Positions 37,927 to 46,314 of a stretch of 64,000 nt of DNA are shown here, piece after piece (positions within the stretch are counted from its first letter, which is position 1; the number at the start of each line of letters is the position of its first letter). The stretch spans positions 62,001-126,000 of the forward strand of contig CAVTFQ010000007.1 in the NCBI GenBank assembly GCA_963734055.1, given 5' to 3'. The stretch comes from CAIWHR01 sp963734055 (GTDB lineage: Bacteria > Pseudomonadota > Gammaproteobacteria > Burkholderiales > Casimicrobiaceae). Below the pieces are notes generated by a model, which saw only the letters and a program-made list of their open reading frames with translations, made no database searches and was not told where the DNA came from. The position numbers and the translations under genes are program-made.

Positions 37927-38729
37927 CCTCACCGCTCATCGTCAAGGCCGCGCGCGAGGGCGCCACGATCGCGCGCGTCACGCCGGAGTCGGCCGGCTGG
38001 AAGCGGGTCGGGTTCGAAGCGGTCCGGCTCGCGGCGGGTGAGACGCACGCCGGCGCGACCGGCGCGCGCGAGCTCTGCATCGTGCTGGTCGCGGGCCGGG
38101 CGGACGTCGAGAGCGGCGAGCTCCACTGGCGCGGCCTCGGCAAGCGCGAGAGCCCGTTCGAGGACATCGCTCCGCACGCGATCTACCTGCCCCCGGGGCG
38201 GACCTATCGGATCACCGCCGCGACCGCCGCCGAGATCGCGCTTTGCTTCTCGCCTGCCGCGAAGGGCGTGGCGCCGCGGCTGATCGAACCCGCGGCGATG
38301 CGCCGGACGGTACGCGGCAAGGGATCGAACACGCGCTACGTCCGGGACATCCTCCCGCAGGATGCGCCCGCGGAGTCGCTTCTGGTCGTCGAAGTGATCA
38401 CGCCGCCGGGCCACTCCTCGAGCTATCCGCCGCACAAGCACGACACCGACGCCGTGCCCGCGGAAAGCGCGCTCGAGGAAACGTACTACCACCGTCTCGA
38501 CCCGCCGCAGGGTTTTGCCTTCCAGCGCGTCTATACCGACGATCGCGCGCTCGACGAAGCGCTGACCGTCGAAGATCGCGACGTCGTCCTCGTCCCGCGC
38601 GGCTACCACCCGGTCGTCGTTCCGCACGGCTACACCTCGTACTACCTGAACGTGATGGCCGGACCGCAGCGTGTCTGGCACTTCCGGAACGATCCCGCCC
38701 ACGAATGGATGCTGATGCGGAACGCATGA
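37923..38729 (+). CDS. iolB: 5-deoxy-glucuronate isomerase
   Basis: Isomerises 5-deoxy-D-glucuronate to 2-deoxy-5-keto-D-gluconate, linking IolD to IolC. The 268-residue bicupin protein has the metal-binding SSYPPHKHDTD, the conserved ETYYHRLDPPQGFAFQRVY and the second cupin PRGYHPVVVPHGYTSYYL. The start overlaps iolE by 4 bp. It is the last recognised iol gene; iolA is not in this window, so malonate-semialdehyde processing must be encoded elsewhere. An IolR-type regulator and inositol transporter are also absent here. Confidence 0.93.
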   Translation: MTSPLIVKAAREGATIARVTPESAGWKRVGFEAVRLAAGETHAGATGARELCIVLVAGRADVESGELHWRGLGKRESPFEDIAPHAIYLPPGRTYRITAATAAEIALCFSPAAKGVAPRLIEPAAMRRTVRGKGSNTRYVRDILPQDAPAESLLVVEVITPPGHSSSYPPHKHDTDAVPAESALEETYYHRLDPPQGFAFQRVYTDDRALDEALTVEDRDVVLVPRGYHPVVVPHGYTSYYLNVMAGPQRVWHFRNDPAHEWMLMRNA

Positions 38730-38888
38730 GCGAGCGGGGCGCAGCCAGGGCCCGAAGGGCGCGTCCGCGAGCGATTGCGGGAGGCCGACCCCGCGGGATA
38801 CCGGACAATCCAGGCGTTTCGGAGGTCAACGGCTGAGGCGGCGAGCGCGTCGCGCTAGAATAAGCATTTACGTTCCAAGGGTCCCGTG

Positions 38889-40070
38889 ATGCGCAGAGTC
38901 GTGGTCGCCGGCGTCGGCATGATCCCGTTCGCGAAGCCCGGCGCGAGCGAAACCTACGACGTGATGGCCGCGCGCGCGGCGCGCGAGGCGCTCGCCGATG
39001 CCCGCGTCGCGTACGGCGACGTGCAGCAGGCCTATGCCGGCTACGTCTACGGCGATTCGACGGCCGGGCAGAAGGCGCTCTACGGCGTCGGCATGACCGG
39101 CATCCCCGTCGTCAACGTCAACAACAACTGCTCGACGGGCTCGACGGCGCTGTTCCTCGCCCGGCAGGCGGTGGCGAGCGGGGCGGCCGACTGCGCGCTC
39201 GCCGTCGGCTTCGAGCAGATGGCGCCTGGCGCGCTCACCGCCCAGTTCCCCGACCGGCCGACGCCTTTCGACGCCTTCGACCGGGAAACCGACACGCTCG
39301 TCGGCCATCCGGAGATTCCGCTCGCGATCCGCTATTTCGGCGGTGCCGGACTCGCGCACATGAAGAAGTACGGCACGACGATGGAGACCTTCGCGCAGAT
39401 TCGTGCCAAGGCGAGCCGGCACGCCGCCCGCAATCCGCTGGCCTTGTTCCGCAAGGAAGTATCGGTCGACGACGTGCTCGCCTCGCCGGTGCTGATGGAA
39501 GGCGTGATGACGCGGCTCATGGCATGCCCCCCTACGTGCGGTGCGGCGGCAGCCGTCCTCATGTCGGAGGATTTTGCGCGGCGCCACGGCTCGGACGCAA
39601 CGGTCTCGATCGCCGCGCAGACGATGACGACCGACACGCCCGATACCTTCGCCGCGCATGACATGATGGAGCTCGTCGGCTACGGGATGGCGAAGACGGC
39701 AGCGCACCGGGCCTACGAGGCGGCGGCCATCGGGCCGGAGGACGTCGACGTCGTCGAGCTCCACGACTGCTTCGCGCAGAACGAGCTCATCAGCTACGAG
39801 GCGCTCGGCCTGTGCCCCGAGGGGGACGGCGCGAAGTTCGTCGCCGACGGCGACAACACCTACGGCGGGCGGTACGTGACCAATCCGTCCGGCGGCCTCC
39901 TGTCGAAGGGGCATCCGCTCGGCGCGACCGGGCTCGCGCAATGCTTCGAGCTCACGCAGCAGCTGCGCGGCAACGCCGGCCCTCGCCAGGTCGAAGGCGC
40001 GAGAGTCGGCCTGCAGCACAACCTCGGGCTGGGCGGCGCGTGCGTCGTCACGCTCTATCGCGCGGCCTGA
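38889..40070 (+). CDS. SCP-x type thiolase
   Basis: A 393-residue thiolase-like condensing or cleaving enzyme related to the nonspecific lipid-transfer protein thiolases. The nucleophilic C81 is in NNNCSTGS; other active-site stretches are VELHDCFAQNE, LLSKGHPLGATGL and NLGLGGAC. Such enzymes end beta-oxidation of branched or steroid-side-chain acyl-CoAs. It begins a plus-strand run of acyl-CoA genes after 159 bp. A GTG just upstream in frame would add one residue; the ATG has aaggg at a good distance. Confidence 0.88.
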   Translation: MRRVVVAGVGMIPFAKPGASETYDVMAARAAREALADARVAYGDVQQAYAGYVYGDSTAGQKALYGVGMTGIPVVNVNNNCSTGSTALFLARQAVASGAADCALAVGFEQMAPGALTAQFPDRPTPFDAFDRETDTLVGHPEIPLAIRYFGGAGLAHMKKYGTTMETFAQIRAKASRHAARNPLALFRKEVSVDDVLASPVLMEGVMTRLMACPPTCGAAAAVLMSEDFARRHGSDATVSIAAQTMTTDTPDTFAAHDMMELVGYGMAKTAAHRAYEAAAIGPEDVDVVELHDCFAQNELISYEALGLCPEGDGAKFVADGDNTYGGRYVTNPSGGLLSKGHPLGATGLAQCFELTQQLRGNAGPRQVEGARVGLQHNLGLGGACVVTLYRAA

Positions 40071-40141
40071 CGGCGCATCAGGCCCCGCGTTGATCGATCG
40101 CAGCGCACATCGGCAAGGACATCGAACCGCACGCTGCCGAG

Positions 40142-40534
40142 GTGGAAGCGGGCCGGCTGCGCCTGTTCGCGAAGGCGACCGGCGAGACGCGGCCGGAGTA
40201 CATCGACGAAGCGGCCGCGCGCGCGGCCGGGCATCCGGGGCTGCCGGCGCCACCGACGTTCGCGCTGTGTCTCGATCTCGAGCTCCCCGATCCCTTCAAG
40301 TGGCTCACCGACATGGGCGTCGACATCGCGCGGGTCCTTCACGGCGGCGAGCAGTTCCGCTACTTCGCGCCGATCTACGCGGGGGACCGGGTCACGGTCA
40401 GGTCGCGGGTGGCCGACATCCTGCAGAAGAAGAGTAGCGGCAAGGCCTTCGTGATCAAGGAAACGGAAGTCACCAACCAGCATGGCGTCAAGGTCGCCGA
40501 GATGCGCGCGACGATCGTCGTGCTGGAGGCCTGA
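40142..40534 (+). CDS. FAS1-like MaoC dehydratase half, start apparently frameshifted
   Basis: A hot-dog protein of the MaoC N-terminal type (LRLFAKATGETRPEYIDEAA, AGHPGLPAPPTFALCLDLEL). It should pair with the following MaoC protein to hydrate enoyl-CoA. Family proteins start about 18 residues earlier with IDxxHIGKxxEP. Those residues are encoded upstream in this frame (AHIGKDIEPHAAEVEAGR), but a stop at 40091 removes any start codon. A TTG at 40090 in another frame supplies LIDRS. One extra base near 40101 would explain the break. The open frame given begins at an in-frame GTG that may not be used. Confidence 0.75.
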   Translation: MEAGRLRLFAKATGETRPEYIDEAAARAAGHPGLPAPPTFALCLDLELPDPFKWLTDMGVDIARVLHGGEQFRYFAPIYAGDRVTVRSRVADILQKKSSGKAFVIKETEVTNQHGVKVAEMRATIVVLEA

Positions 40535-40551
40535 CGCGACCGGAGACCCCG

Positions 40552-40968
40552 ATGCCGCTCGCGTTCGACTCGGTCAACGTCGGCGACACGCTGCCGCCGC
40601 TCACGGTGCCGCCTGTCACCAGGACGATGCTTGCGCTCTTTGCGGGCGCGTCCGGCGACCACAATCCGATCCACGTCGACATCGATTTCGCCCGCCGTGC
40701 AGGCATGCCCGACGTTCTCGCCCACGGGATGCTGTCGATGGCATGGCTGGGCCGGATGCTGACCAACTGGGCTCCGCAGCGCGATTTGCGCGAGTTTGGC
40801 GTGCGGTTCACCGCGGTGACGCAGGTCGGCGAGCGGATCACCTGCACCGGACGGGTCGCAAAGAAGATGGAGCGCGGCGGTGAGCGGCTGGTGCAGATCG
40901 AGGTCAAGGCGACCAACGACGCCGGCGAAGTCAAGGTTGCGGGCGACGCGCTGATCGCATTGCAATGA
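40552..40968 (+). CDS. MaoC-like enoyl-CoA hydratase
   Basis: A 138-residue hot-dog hydratase. The catalytic pair D36 and H41 lies in ASGDHNPIHVD, the R-hydratase motif, followed by PDVLAHGMLSMAWLGRML. It adds water to a trans-2-enoyl-CoA. Together with the preceding FAS1-like half it makes a two-gene heteromeric hydratase as seen in steroid and branched acyl-CoA clusters. Start 40552 is directly at the family N-terminus; the stop overlaps the acyl-CoA dehydrogenase by 4 bp. Confidence 0.88.
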   Translation: MPLAFDSVNVGDTLPPLTVPPVTRTMLALFAGASGDHNPIHVDIDFARRAGMPDVLAHGMLSMAWLGRMLTNWAPQRDLREFGVRFTAVTQVGERITCTGRVAKKMERGGERLVQIEVKATNDAGEVKVAGDALIALQ

Positions 40969-42113
40969 TCGCCCCCTACCGCTCGCCCTGGCTCGACGAC
41001 GAGCTCGAATCCTTCCGCGGCACCGTCCGCCGCTTCGCGCGCGACGTGCTCGCGCCGCGCGAGCCTGCGTGGCAGGCCGCTCACCGCGTCGATACCGGAT
41101 CCTGGCGCGAGATGGGCGCGATGGGATTGCTCCTCTGCGGCACATCGGAAGCGTATGGCGGCAGCGGGGGCACGTTCGCGCACGATTGCATCGTCTTCGA
41201 GGAGCTGGGCTACGCCGGCGTCGCGAGCTTCGGCAAGTCGGTCCACAACATCTGCGCGCACTACGTCGAACGGTACGGGACCGAGGAGCAGAAGCGGAGC
41301 TGGCTGCCGCGGCTCGCGACCGGCGAGCTCGTCGGCGCGATCGCGATGTCCGAGCCTGGCGCCGGGTCCGACCTGCAAGGGATCCGCACGCGGGCGGTGC
41401 GGAGGGGCGATGCCTACATCCTGGACGGCTCGAAGACCTTCATCACCAATGGCCAGGTCGCCAACTTGCTGATGGTCGTCGCGAAGACCGATGCGGTGGC
41501 CGGGTCGAAGGGCATCTCGCTCGCGATGGTCGAGACCGACGGGCTCGCCGGCTTCCGCCGGGGCCGGACGCTCGACAAGATCGGAATGCCGGGTCAGGAC
41601 ACCTCCGAGCTCTTTTTCGACGGTTGCGAGGTGCCCGCGGACGCGCTCCTCGGGGGTGCCGAAGGGCAGGGCTTCGCGCAGATGATGGAAGAGCTGCCCT
41701 ACGAGCGGACGATCGTCGCGCTCTACGGGGTCGCCGTGATCGAGCGGGCGGTCGAGCTCACGACCGAGTACGCGCGCGAGCGCAAGGCGTTCGGCAAGGC
41801 GCTGATCGAGATGCAGAACACGCGCTTCAAGCTGGCCGAGGCGAAGACGATCGCGCACGTCGGCCGCGTGTTCATCGACTCGTGCATCGTCCGTTACCTG
41901 GCCGGGACGCTCGACACGGCGACGGCGTCGATGGCGAAGTGGTGGCTGACCGACATGCAGTGCCAGGTCGTCGACGAGTGCCTGCAGCTCTTCGGCGGCT
42001 ACGGCTACATGCGCGAGTATCCGATCGCGCAGATGTACGCCGACTCCCGTGTGCAGCGGATCTACGGCGGAACTAACGAGATCATGAAGGAAATCATCGC
42101 GCGTTCGCTCTGA
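40965..42113 (+). CDS. acyl-CoA dehydrogenase, LCAD-like
   Basis: A 382-residue FAD enzyme that makes a trans-2-enoyl-CoA. Motifs are AIAMSEPGAGSDLQGI, SKTFITNGQVANL and CLQLFGGYGYMREYP. The medium-chain type catalytic glutamate (YEGT) is replaced by glycine in RIYGGTNEIMKEII. That pattern matches long-chain acyl-CoA dehydrogenases, which use a glutamate of the MMEELPYER helix (about residues 241-248), present here. It overlaps the MaoC gene by 4 bp and its stop lies in the start of the 129-bp dyad repeat. Confidence 0.9.
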   Translation: MIAPYRSPWLDDELESFRGTVRRFARDVLAPREPAWQAAHRVDTGSWREMGAMGLLLCGTSEAYGGSGGTFAHDCIVFEELGYAGVASFGKSVHNICAHYVERYGTEEQKRSWLPRLATGELVGAIAMSEPGAGSDLQGIRTRAVRRGDAYILDGSKTFITNGQVANLLMVVAKTDAVAGSKGISLAMVETDGLAGFRRGRTLDKIGMPGQDTSELFFDGCEVPADALLGGAEGQGFAQMMEELPYERTIVALYGVAVIERAVELTTEYARERKAFGKALIEMQNTRFKLAEAKTIAHVGRVFIDSCIVRYLAGTLDTATASMAKWWLTDMQCQVVDECLQLFGGYGYMREYPIAQMYADSRVQRIYGGTNEIMKEIIARSL

Positions 42114-42238
42114 AAATCTGCTGCGGGACCGATCTGCTTCGTTGCTCGGGGGGTCGAAATCCTCACGTACTACTTTGTACGCTCCGGTTTCTCGCCCCCT
42201 CGCGCCTCGCATCTCGGCCTCCTCGCGACGATTTTCAG
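42110..42238. repeat. 129-bp near-perfect dyad element
   Basis: The ends CTGAAAATC (42110-42118) and GATTTTCAG (42230-42238) are inverted copies, and at the centre CGTAC (42166-42170) faces GTACG (42177-42181). Both pairs share the same centre near 42174. The arms between them also correspond imperfectly, so the transcript could form one long hairpin. The element starts at the stop codon of the dehydrogenase and has no ORF worth calling. It may act as terminator or be a MITE-like repeat. Confidence 0.7.
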
Positions 42239-42266
42239 GCCTCCGGACGCCATTGTGTGATCCCCT

Positions 42267-44273
42267 ATGTCCGCTCCCTATCCGCATCTCCTCGCGCCGC
42301 TTGACCTCGGCTTCACGACGCTCAGGAACCGCGTGCTGATGGGATCGATGCACACGGGACTCGAGGAGGCGCCCGACGGCTACGCACGGCTCGCGGCGTT
42401 CTACGCGGAGCGCGCCCGTGGCGGCGTCGGACTGATCGTCACCGGCGGCATCGCGCCGAATTTCGCGGGCCGCCTCGAGCCGCGCGCGGCGCAGCTCTCG
42501 TTCCCGTGGCAGGTCCCGAAGCACCGGCCGATCACGTCGGCGGTCCACGCCGCAGGGGGCAAGATCGCGCTGCAGATCCTGCACGCCGGTCGCTACGCCT
42601 ACCATCCGCTGTCGGTCGCGCCGTCGGGGGTGCGCTCGCCGATCACCCCGTTCAAGCCGCGTGCGCTCACCGGGTGGGGGGTGCGCAGGACCATCGCGGC
42701 CTACGTCCGCTGCGCGCGTCTCGCACAGCGCGCGGGCTACGACGGCGTCGAGATCATGGGGTCGGAGGGCTATCTGATCAACCAGTTCGTCGCGCCGCGG
42801 ACCAACCACCGTAACGACGAGTGGGGCGGCAGCTTCGAGAACCGCATCCGGTTTCCGGTCGAGATCGTCCGCGCCACGCGCGAGGCCATCGGCCGCGACT
42901 TCATCATCGTCTATCGGCTGTCGATGCTCGATCTGGTCGAGGGCGGCAGCTCGTGGGACGAGGTCGTCGCGCTCGGCAAGGCAGTCGAGGCCGCCGGGGC
43001 GACGCTCCTCAACACCGGCATCGGCTGGCACGAGGCGCGGGTGCCGACGATCGCGACGATGGTGCCGCGAGCCGCGTTCGCGTGGGTGACGCGGCGGATG
43101 AAGGGCGCGGTCCGCATTCCGCTGATCGCGACCAACCGGATCAACGACCCCGCGGTCGCCGAGGACGTGATCGCGCGCGGCGACGCCGACATGGTGTCGA
43201 TGGCGCGGCCGTTCCTCGCCGACGCCGACTTCGTCGCCAAGGCGGCGGCGGGTCGCGCCGACGAGATCAATACCTGCATCGCATGCAACCAGGCGTGTCT
43301 CGACCAGATCTTCGAGCGGACGGTCGCCTCCTGCCTCGTCAATCCGCGGGCCTGCCGCGAGACGGAGCTGATCGTCGCGCCTGCCGCCGTCCGCAAGCGC
43401 GTTGCCGTCGTCGGTGCCGGGCCTGCGGGCCTCGCGTGCGCGACCACGGCCGCCGAAGCGGGCCACGCGGTGACGCTGTTCGAGGCGGCCGACGAGATCG
43501 GTGGCCAGTTCAATCTCGCGAAGCGCATCCCCGGCAAGGAGGAGTTCGCCGAAACGCTCCGCTATTTCCGCGGCCGGATCGACCGCGCCGGAGTCGCGCT
43601 GCGGCTTTGCACCTGCGCGGACGCCGCCGCCCTTGCGGGCTACGACCATGTGGTGCTCGCGACGGGCATCGTTCCGCGCACGCCCGGGATCCCGGGAATC
43701 GAGCACGCGAAGGTCGCGAGCTATGTCGACGTCGTGCAGGGGCGGCGCGCGGCGGGCCCGCGCGTCGCGATCATCGGCGCGGGCGGCATCGGCTTCGATG
43801 TGGGCGAGCTGCTGACGCACGGCGGCGAGAGTGGCGAATTCTTCCCGCGCGAGTGGGGCATCGATCTCGGGTACGCGAATCGCGGCGGCGTGACGGCCGC
43901 CGAGGAGCCGCGCTCGCCGCGCGAGGTGTGGCTGCTCCAGCGCAAGCCGGGGAAGGTCGGCGAGGGTCTCGCGAAGACGACGGGCTGGATCCGCCGGACG
44001 CTGCTCAAGCGGCGCGGCGTGACGATGATTCCGGGCGTCGCCTACGAGCGCATCGACGACGCGGGCCTGCACATCCGCGTCGGCGGTGAGCCGCAGCTGA
44101 TCGCCGCCGACACGATCGTCGTCTGCGCGGGACAGGAGCCGCGGCGCGAGCTCGTCGCGCCGCTTCGCGAGGCGGGCGTCAAGGTGACGCTGATCGGGGG
44201 CGCCGACGTCGCGGTCGAGCTCGACGCGCGCCGCGCGATCGCGCAGGGAACCGAGGTCGCGCTCGCGCTCTGA
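42267..44273 (+). CDS. fadH: 2,4-dienoyl-CoA reductase-like flavoprotein
   Basis: A 668-residue flavin and iron-sulfur enzyme of the FadH/old yellow enzyme family. The first ~350 residues form the FMN barrel (LAPLDLGFTTLRNRVLMGSM, ILHAGRYAYHP, NQFVAPRTNHRNDEWGG). Cluster cysteines are in NTCIACNQACLDQIF and the later ASCLVNP. The rest has FAD- and NADPH-binding loops VAVVGAGPAGLACA and VAIIGAGGIGFDVG. It would reduce dienoyl-CoA during unsaturated acyl-CoA oxidation, consistent with its neighbours. Related family members reduce other enoates, so the exact substrate is open. Confidence 0.9.
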   Translation: MSAPYPHLLAPLDLGFTTLRNRVLMGSMHTGLEEAPDGYARLAAFYAERARGGVGLIVTGGIAPNFAGRLEPRAAQLSFPWQVPKHRPITSAVHAAGGKIALQILHAGRYAYHPLSVAPSGVRSPITPFKPRALTGWGVRRTIAAYVRCARLAQRAGYDGVEIMGSEGYLINQFVAPRTNHRNDEWGGSFENRIRFPVEIVRATREAIGRDFIIVYRLSMLDLVEGGSSWDEVVALGKAVEAAGATLLNTGIGWHEARVPTIATMVPRAAFAWVTRRMKGAVRIPLIATNRINDPAVAEDVIARGDADMVSMARPFLADADFVAKAAAGRADEINTCIACNQACLDQIFERTVASCLVNPRACRETELIVAPAAVRKRVAVVGAGPAGLACATTAAEAGHAVTLFEAADEIGGQFNLAKRIPGKEEFAETLRYFRGRIDRAGVALRLCTCADAAALAGYDHVVLATGIVPRTPGIPGIEHAKVASYVDVVQGRRAAGPRVAIIGAGGIGFDVGELLTHGGESGEFFPREWGIDLGYANRGGVTAAEEPRSPREVWLLQRKPGKVGEGLAKTTGWIRRTLLKRRGVTMIPGVAYERIDDAGLHIRVGGEPQLIAADTIVVCAGQEPRRELVAPLREAGVKVTLIGGADVAVELDARRAIAQGTEVALAL

Positions 44274-44282
44274 GTCCGGTGC

Positions 44283-44759
44283 CTACGGACGCGCGAGTCC
44301 CAGCGTCCGGCCCGCCCGGGGTGGCCGCAGCAGTGCCGCGTGCGCGGTCTTCATCGACTGGAGCAAATCGGCGACGTCGCCGGGAAACGGCGCGCTCCGA
44401 CGCGTCGCCATCCCGACGTGCAGGGCGACGATCTCGTTCGTGGCGGCCGTGGCGCCGCCGCGGTCCCGCCGCATCTCGTGGAAATAGTGGAGGCGCTTCG
44501 CATCGCAGTCGAGTACGCGAGTTTCGATTGTCACCGTTTCGCCGGCAAAGATCTCGGTCAGGTAATCGACGTTCATCGCGAGCGTGAACATCGAGCGGCT
44601 CTCGGCCAGGATCGACCAGCCGAGCCCGAGGCGATCGTAGAAGGCGTCCGTCGCGCGGTCGAACGCGAGCACGTAGTACGCGACGTTCAGGTGCCCGTTC
44701 CGGTCGGTCCACTCCGGGAGCACCGCGAGCCGCGTCTCGATCGGCGCGAGGTCGGCCAT
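44283..44759 (-). CDS. 4-hydroxybenzoyl-CoA-type hot-dog thioesterase
   Basis: A 158-residue hot-dog thioesterase. The N-terminal signature WTDRNGHLNVAYYVLAFDRA is the 4HBT active-site region with the conserved aspartate and N-G-H. The central stretch VTIETRVLDCDAKRLHYFHE is typical of YbgC-like enzymes. It should release CoA from an acyl-CoA. ATG 44759 was chosen because the family begins there; the longer frame continues into menA sequence. It follows the MenA-like gene by 13 bp on the same strand, so both probably share a transcript. Confidence 0.85.
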   Translation of the reverse strand: MADLAPIETRLAVLPEWTDRNGHLNVAYYVLAFDRATDAFYDRLGLGWSILAESRSMFTLAMNVDYLTEIFAGETVTIETRVLDCDAKRLHYFHEMRRDRGGATAATNEIVALHVGMATRRSAPFPGDVADLLQSMKTAHAALLRPPRAGRTLGLARP

Positions 44760-44772
44760 CGCGGAGGCCGTG

Positions 44773-45708
44773 CTAGGCGATGCCGTGCGCCAGGGCGCCG
44801 ACCGAGAGCAGCAGGCCGAACGCGACCTCGAGCAGCACCGTGCGGAAGAGGAGGGCGTTGAGCGCGAGCCCGGGCTCCGCGCGGCCCAGCGCGCGCACGA
44901 GGCGCAGCGCCCAGGGCAGCGTCGCCAGCGGCAGCGCGAGCCACGCGCTGCCGGCGATCCGCGCCAGGAGTGGGGCGAGCGCGAAGGGCACGAGCAGCAG
45001 CGCCGCGTAGAGCCTGAGCGAGCCCTCGCGGCCGAGGACCACGGCGAGCGTGCGCCGGCCGGTCGCGGCGTCGTGCGCGCGGTCCCGGAAATTGTTGACG
45101 AGCAGCACGGCCGCCGCGTGCATCCCCAGCGCCGCGCCTGCGATCGCGGGGGCAGGTCCGAGCATTCCGGCCTGCACGTACCAGGTACCGCCGACCGCGA
45201 CCAGGCCGAAGAAGGCGAAGACGACGAGCTCGCCATAGGGGGTGTACGCGATCGGACGAGGCCCGCCCATGTACGCCCAGGCAGCGACGGTCGAGGCGAC
45301 GCTCGTGGCGACGATCGGGAGGCCGCCGCGGATCATCAGGGGAAGGGCCGCCACCTGCGCGACGACGATGGCAGCGACGATCGCGCGTTTCACCTCGCGT
45401 GTCCCGAGCCAGCCGTTCGCCGTCGCACGGGGAAGCCCGACGCGCGTCCCGGTCTCCCCGCCGCGCTCGGTGTAGCCGACGTCGTTCTGCAGATTGGTGA
45501 CGACCTGCATCATGACCGCCGCGGTAAGCGCGATCAGTGCGACCGCGGTGTCGTACGCGCCCTGCAGCGACCACGCGAGGCAGGTGCCCACGATCACCGG
45601 GATCGTCGCGATCCACAGCGTCTTCGGCCGCAGCGCGACGCGCCACGCCTCCCACGAGCCGGGCTCGATCGAAGGCGGAATGGGAGCGGCGGCGACGGGA
45701 GCGGACAC
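44773..45708 (-). CDS. menA: 1,4-dihydroxy-2-naphthoate polyprenyltransferase-like
   Basis: A 311-residue UbiA-superfamily membrane prenyltransferase with about eight to nine helices. The first acidic motif is NLQNDVGYTERGGETG and the second is NNFRDRAHDAATGRRTLAV, both specific for MenA rather than UbiA. It should attach the prenyl chain in menaquinone synthesis. No other men genes are here. The start GTG at 45708 puts the family N-terminus (WRVALRPKTL) at about residue 20; a further in-frame ATG would run into the divergent gene. Confidence 0.82.
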   Translation of the reverse strand: MSAPVAAAPIPPSIEPGSWEAWRVALRPKTLWIATIPVIVGTCLAWSLQGAYDTAVALIALTAAVMMQVVTNLQNDVGYTERGGETGTRVGLPRATANGWLGTREVKRAIVAAIVVAQVAALPLMIRGGLPIVATSVASTVAAWAYMGGPRPIAYTPYGELVVFAFFGLVAVGGTWYVQAGMLGPAPAIAGAALGMHAAAVLLVNNFRDRAHDAATGRRTLAVVLGREGSLRLYAALLLVPFALAPLLARIAGSAWLALPLATLPWALRLVRALGRAEPGLALNALLFRTVLLEVAFGLLLSVGALAHGIA

Positions 45709-45810
45709 GTACGGGACACGTTGCAAGATTTGCGCATTATAGTCATCGCCGCGCGGGTGTATGCTCGCCTCGCACGGCGAGCTTGCGTGCGACCTCTTGG
45801 GGAACATGAC

Positions 45811-46314
45811 ATGAGCTTCATCGATTTCGTGAAGGACGCGGGCGAAAAGCTGTTCGGGCGCGGCAAGGCGAAGGAGACGATGGACCAGGCGAAAGCCGCG
45901 CCGGCCGACGAGGCCGCGACGAAGGCTGCGAACGACGCGGCGGGCGATGCGATCCTCGACTACATCAAGTCGCAGGGGCTTGCCGCGACCGGCCTCACCG
46001 TGACCTACGATGGCGCGACGACCACGGCCTCGGTTTTCGGCGTTGCGCCCGACCAGGCGACGAAGGAGAAGATCGTCCTCTGCTGCGGCAACGTCGCCGG
46101 CGTGAGCAAGGTCAACGACATGATGAGCGTCGATCAGAGCCAGCCCGCCGCGGTCTACTACACGGTGGTCTCCGGCGACAACCTGTCGAAGATCTCGAAA
46201 GCGCAATATGGCGACCCCAACAAGTACATGAAGATCTTCGAGGCCAACAAGCCGATGCTCACCCATCCCGACAAGATCTATCCGGGCCAGGTGCTGCGCA
46301 TCCCGCCTGCGTGA
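45811..46314 (+). CDS. BON and LysM domain protein, Kbp/YgaU-like
   Basis: A 167-residue cytoplasmic protein resembling E. coli Kbp (YgaU), a potassium-binding protein. The N-terminal MSFIDFVKDAGEKLFGRGKA is nearly the family standard, a BON domain lies around residues 50-110, and a LysM domain around 113-165 (YYTVVSGDNLSKISKAQYGD, YPGQVLRIPPA). It contains no signal peptide, so its LysM does not imply cell wall binding. A ribosome site (ttgggg) precedes the ATG. The stop overlaps the next gene by 4 bp. Confidence 0.86.
   Translation: MSFIDFVKDAGEKLFGRGKAKETMDQAKAAPADEAATKAANDAAGDAILDYIKSQGLAATGLTVTYDGATTTASVFGVAPDQATKEKIVLCCGNVAGVSKVNDMMSVDQSQPAAVYYTVVSGDNLSKISKAQYGDPNKYMKIFEANKPMLTHPDKIYPGQVLRIPPA

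Noticed and set aside
42055..42095. Loss of the YEGT catalytic glutamate in the acyl-CoA dehydrogenase
   Set aside because: LCAD-type enzymes have YGGT and use a glutamate in the ELPYER helix, which is present.
42142..42339. 65-residue plus-strand ORF
   Set aside because: It covers the dyad repeat and the fadH start in another frame and is serine/arginine-rich without family resemblance.
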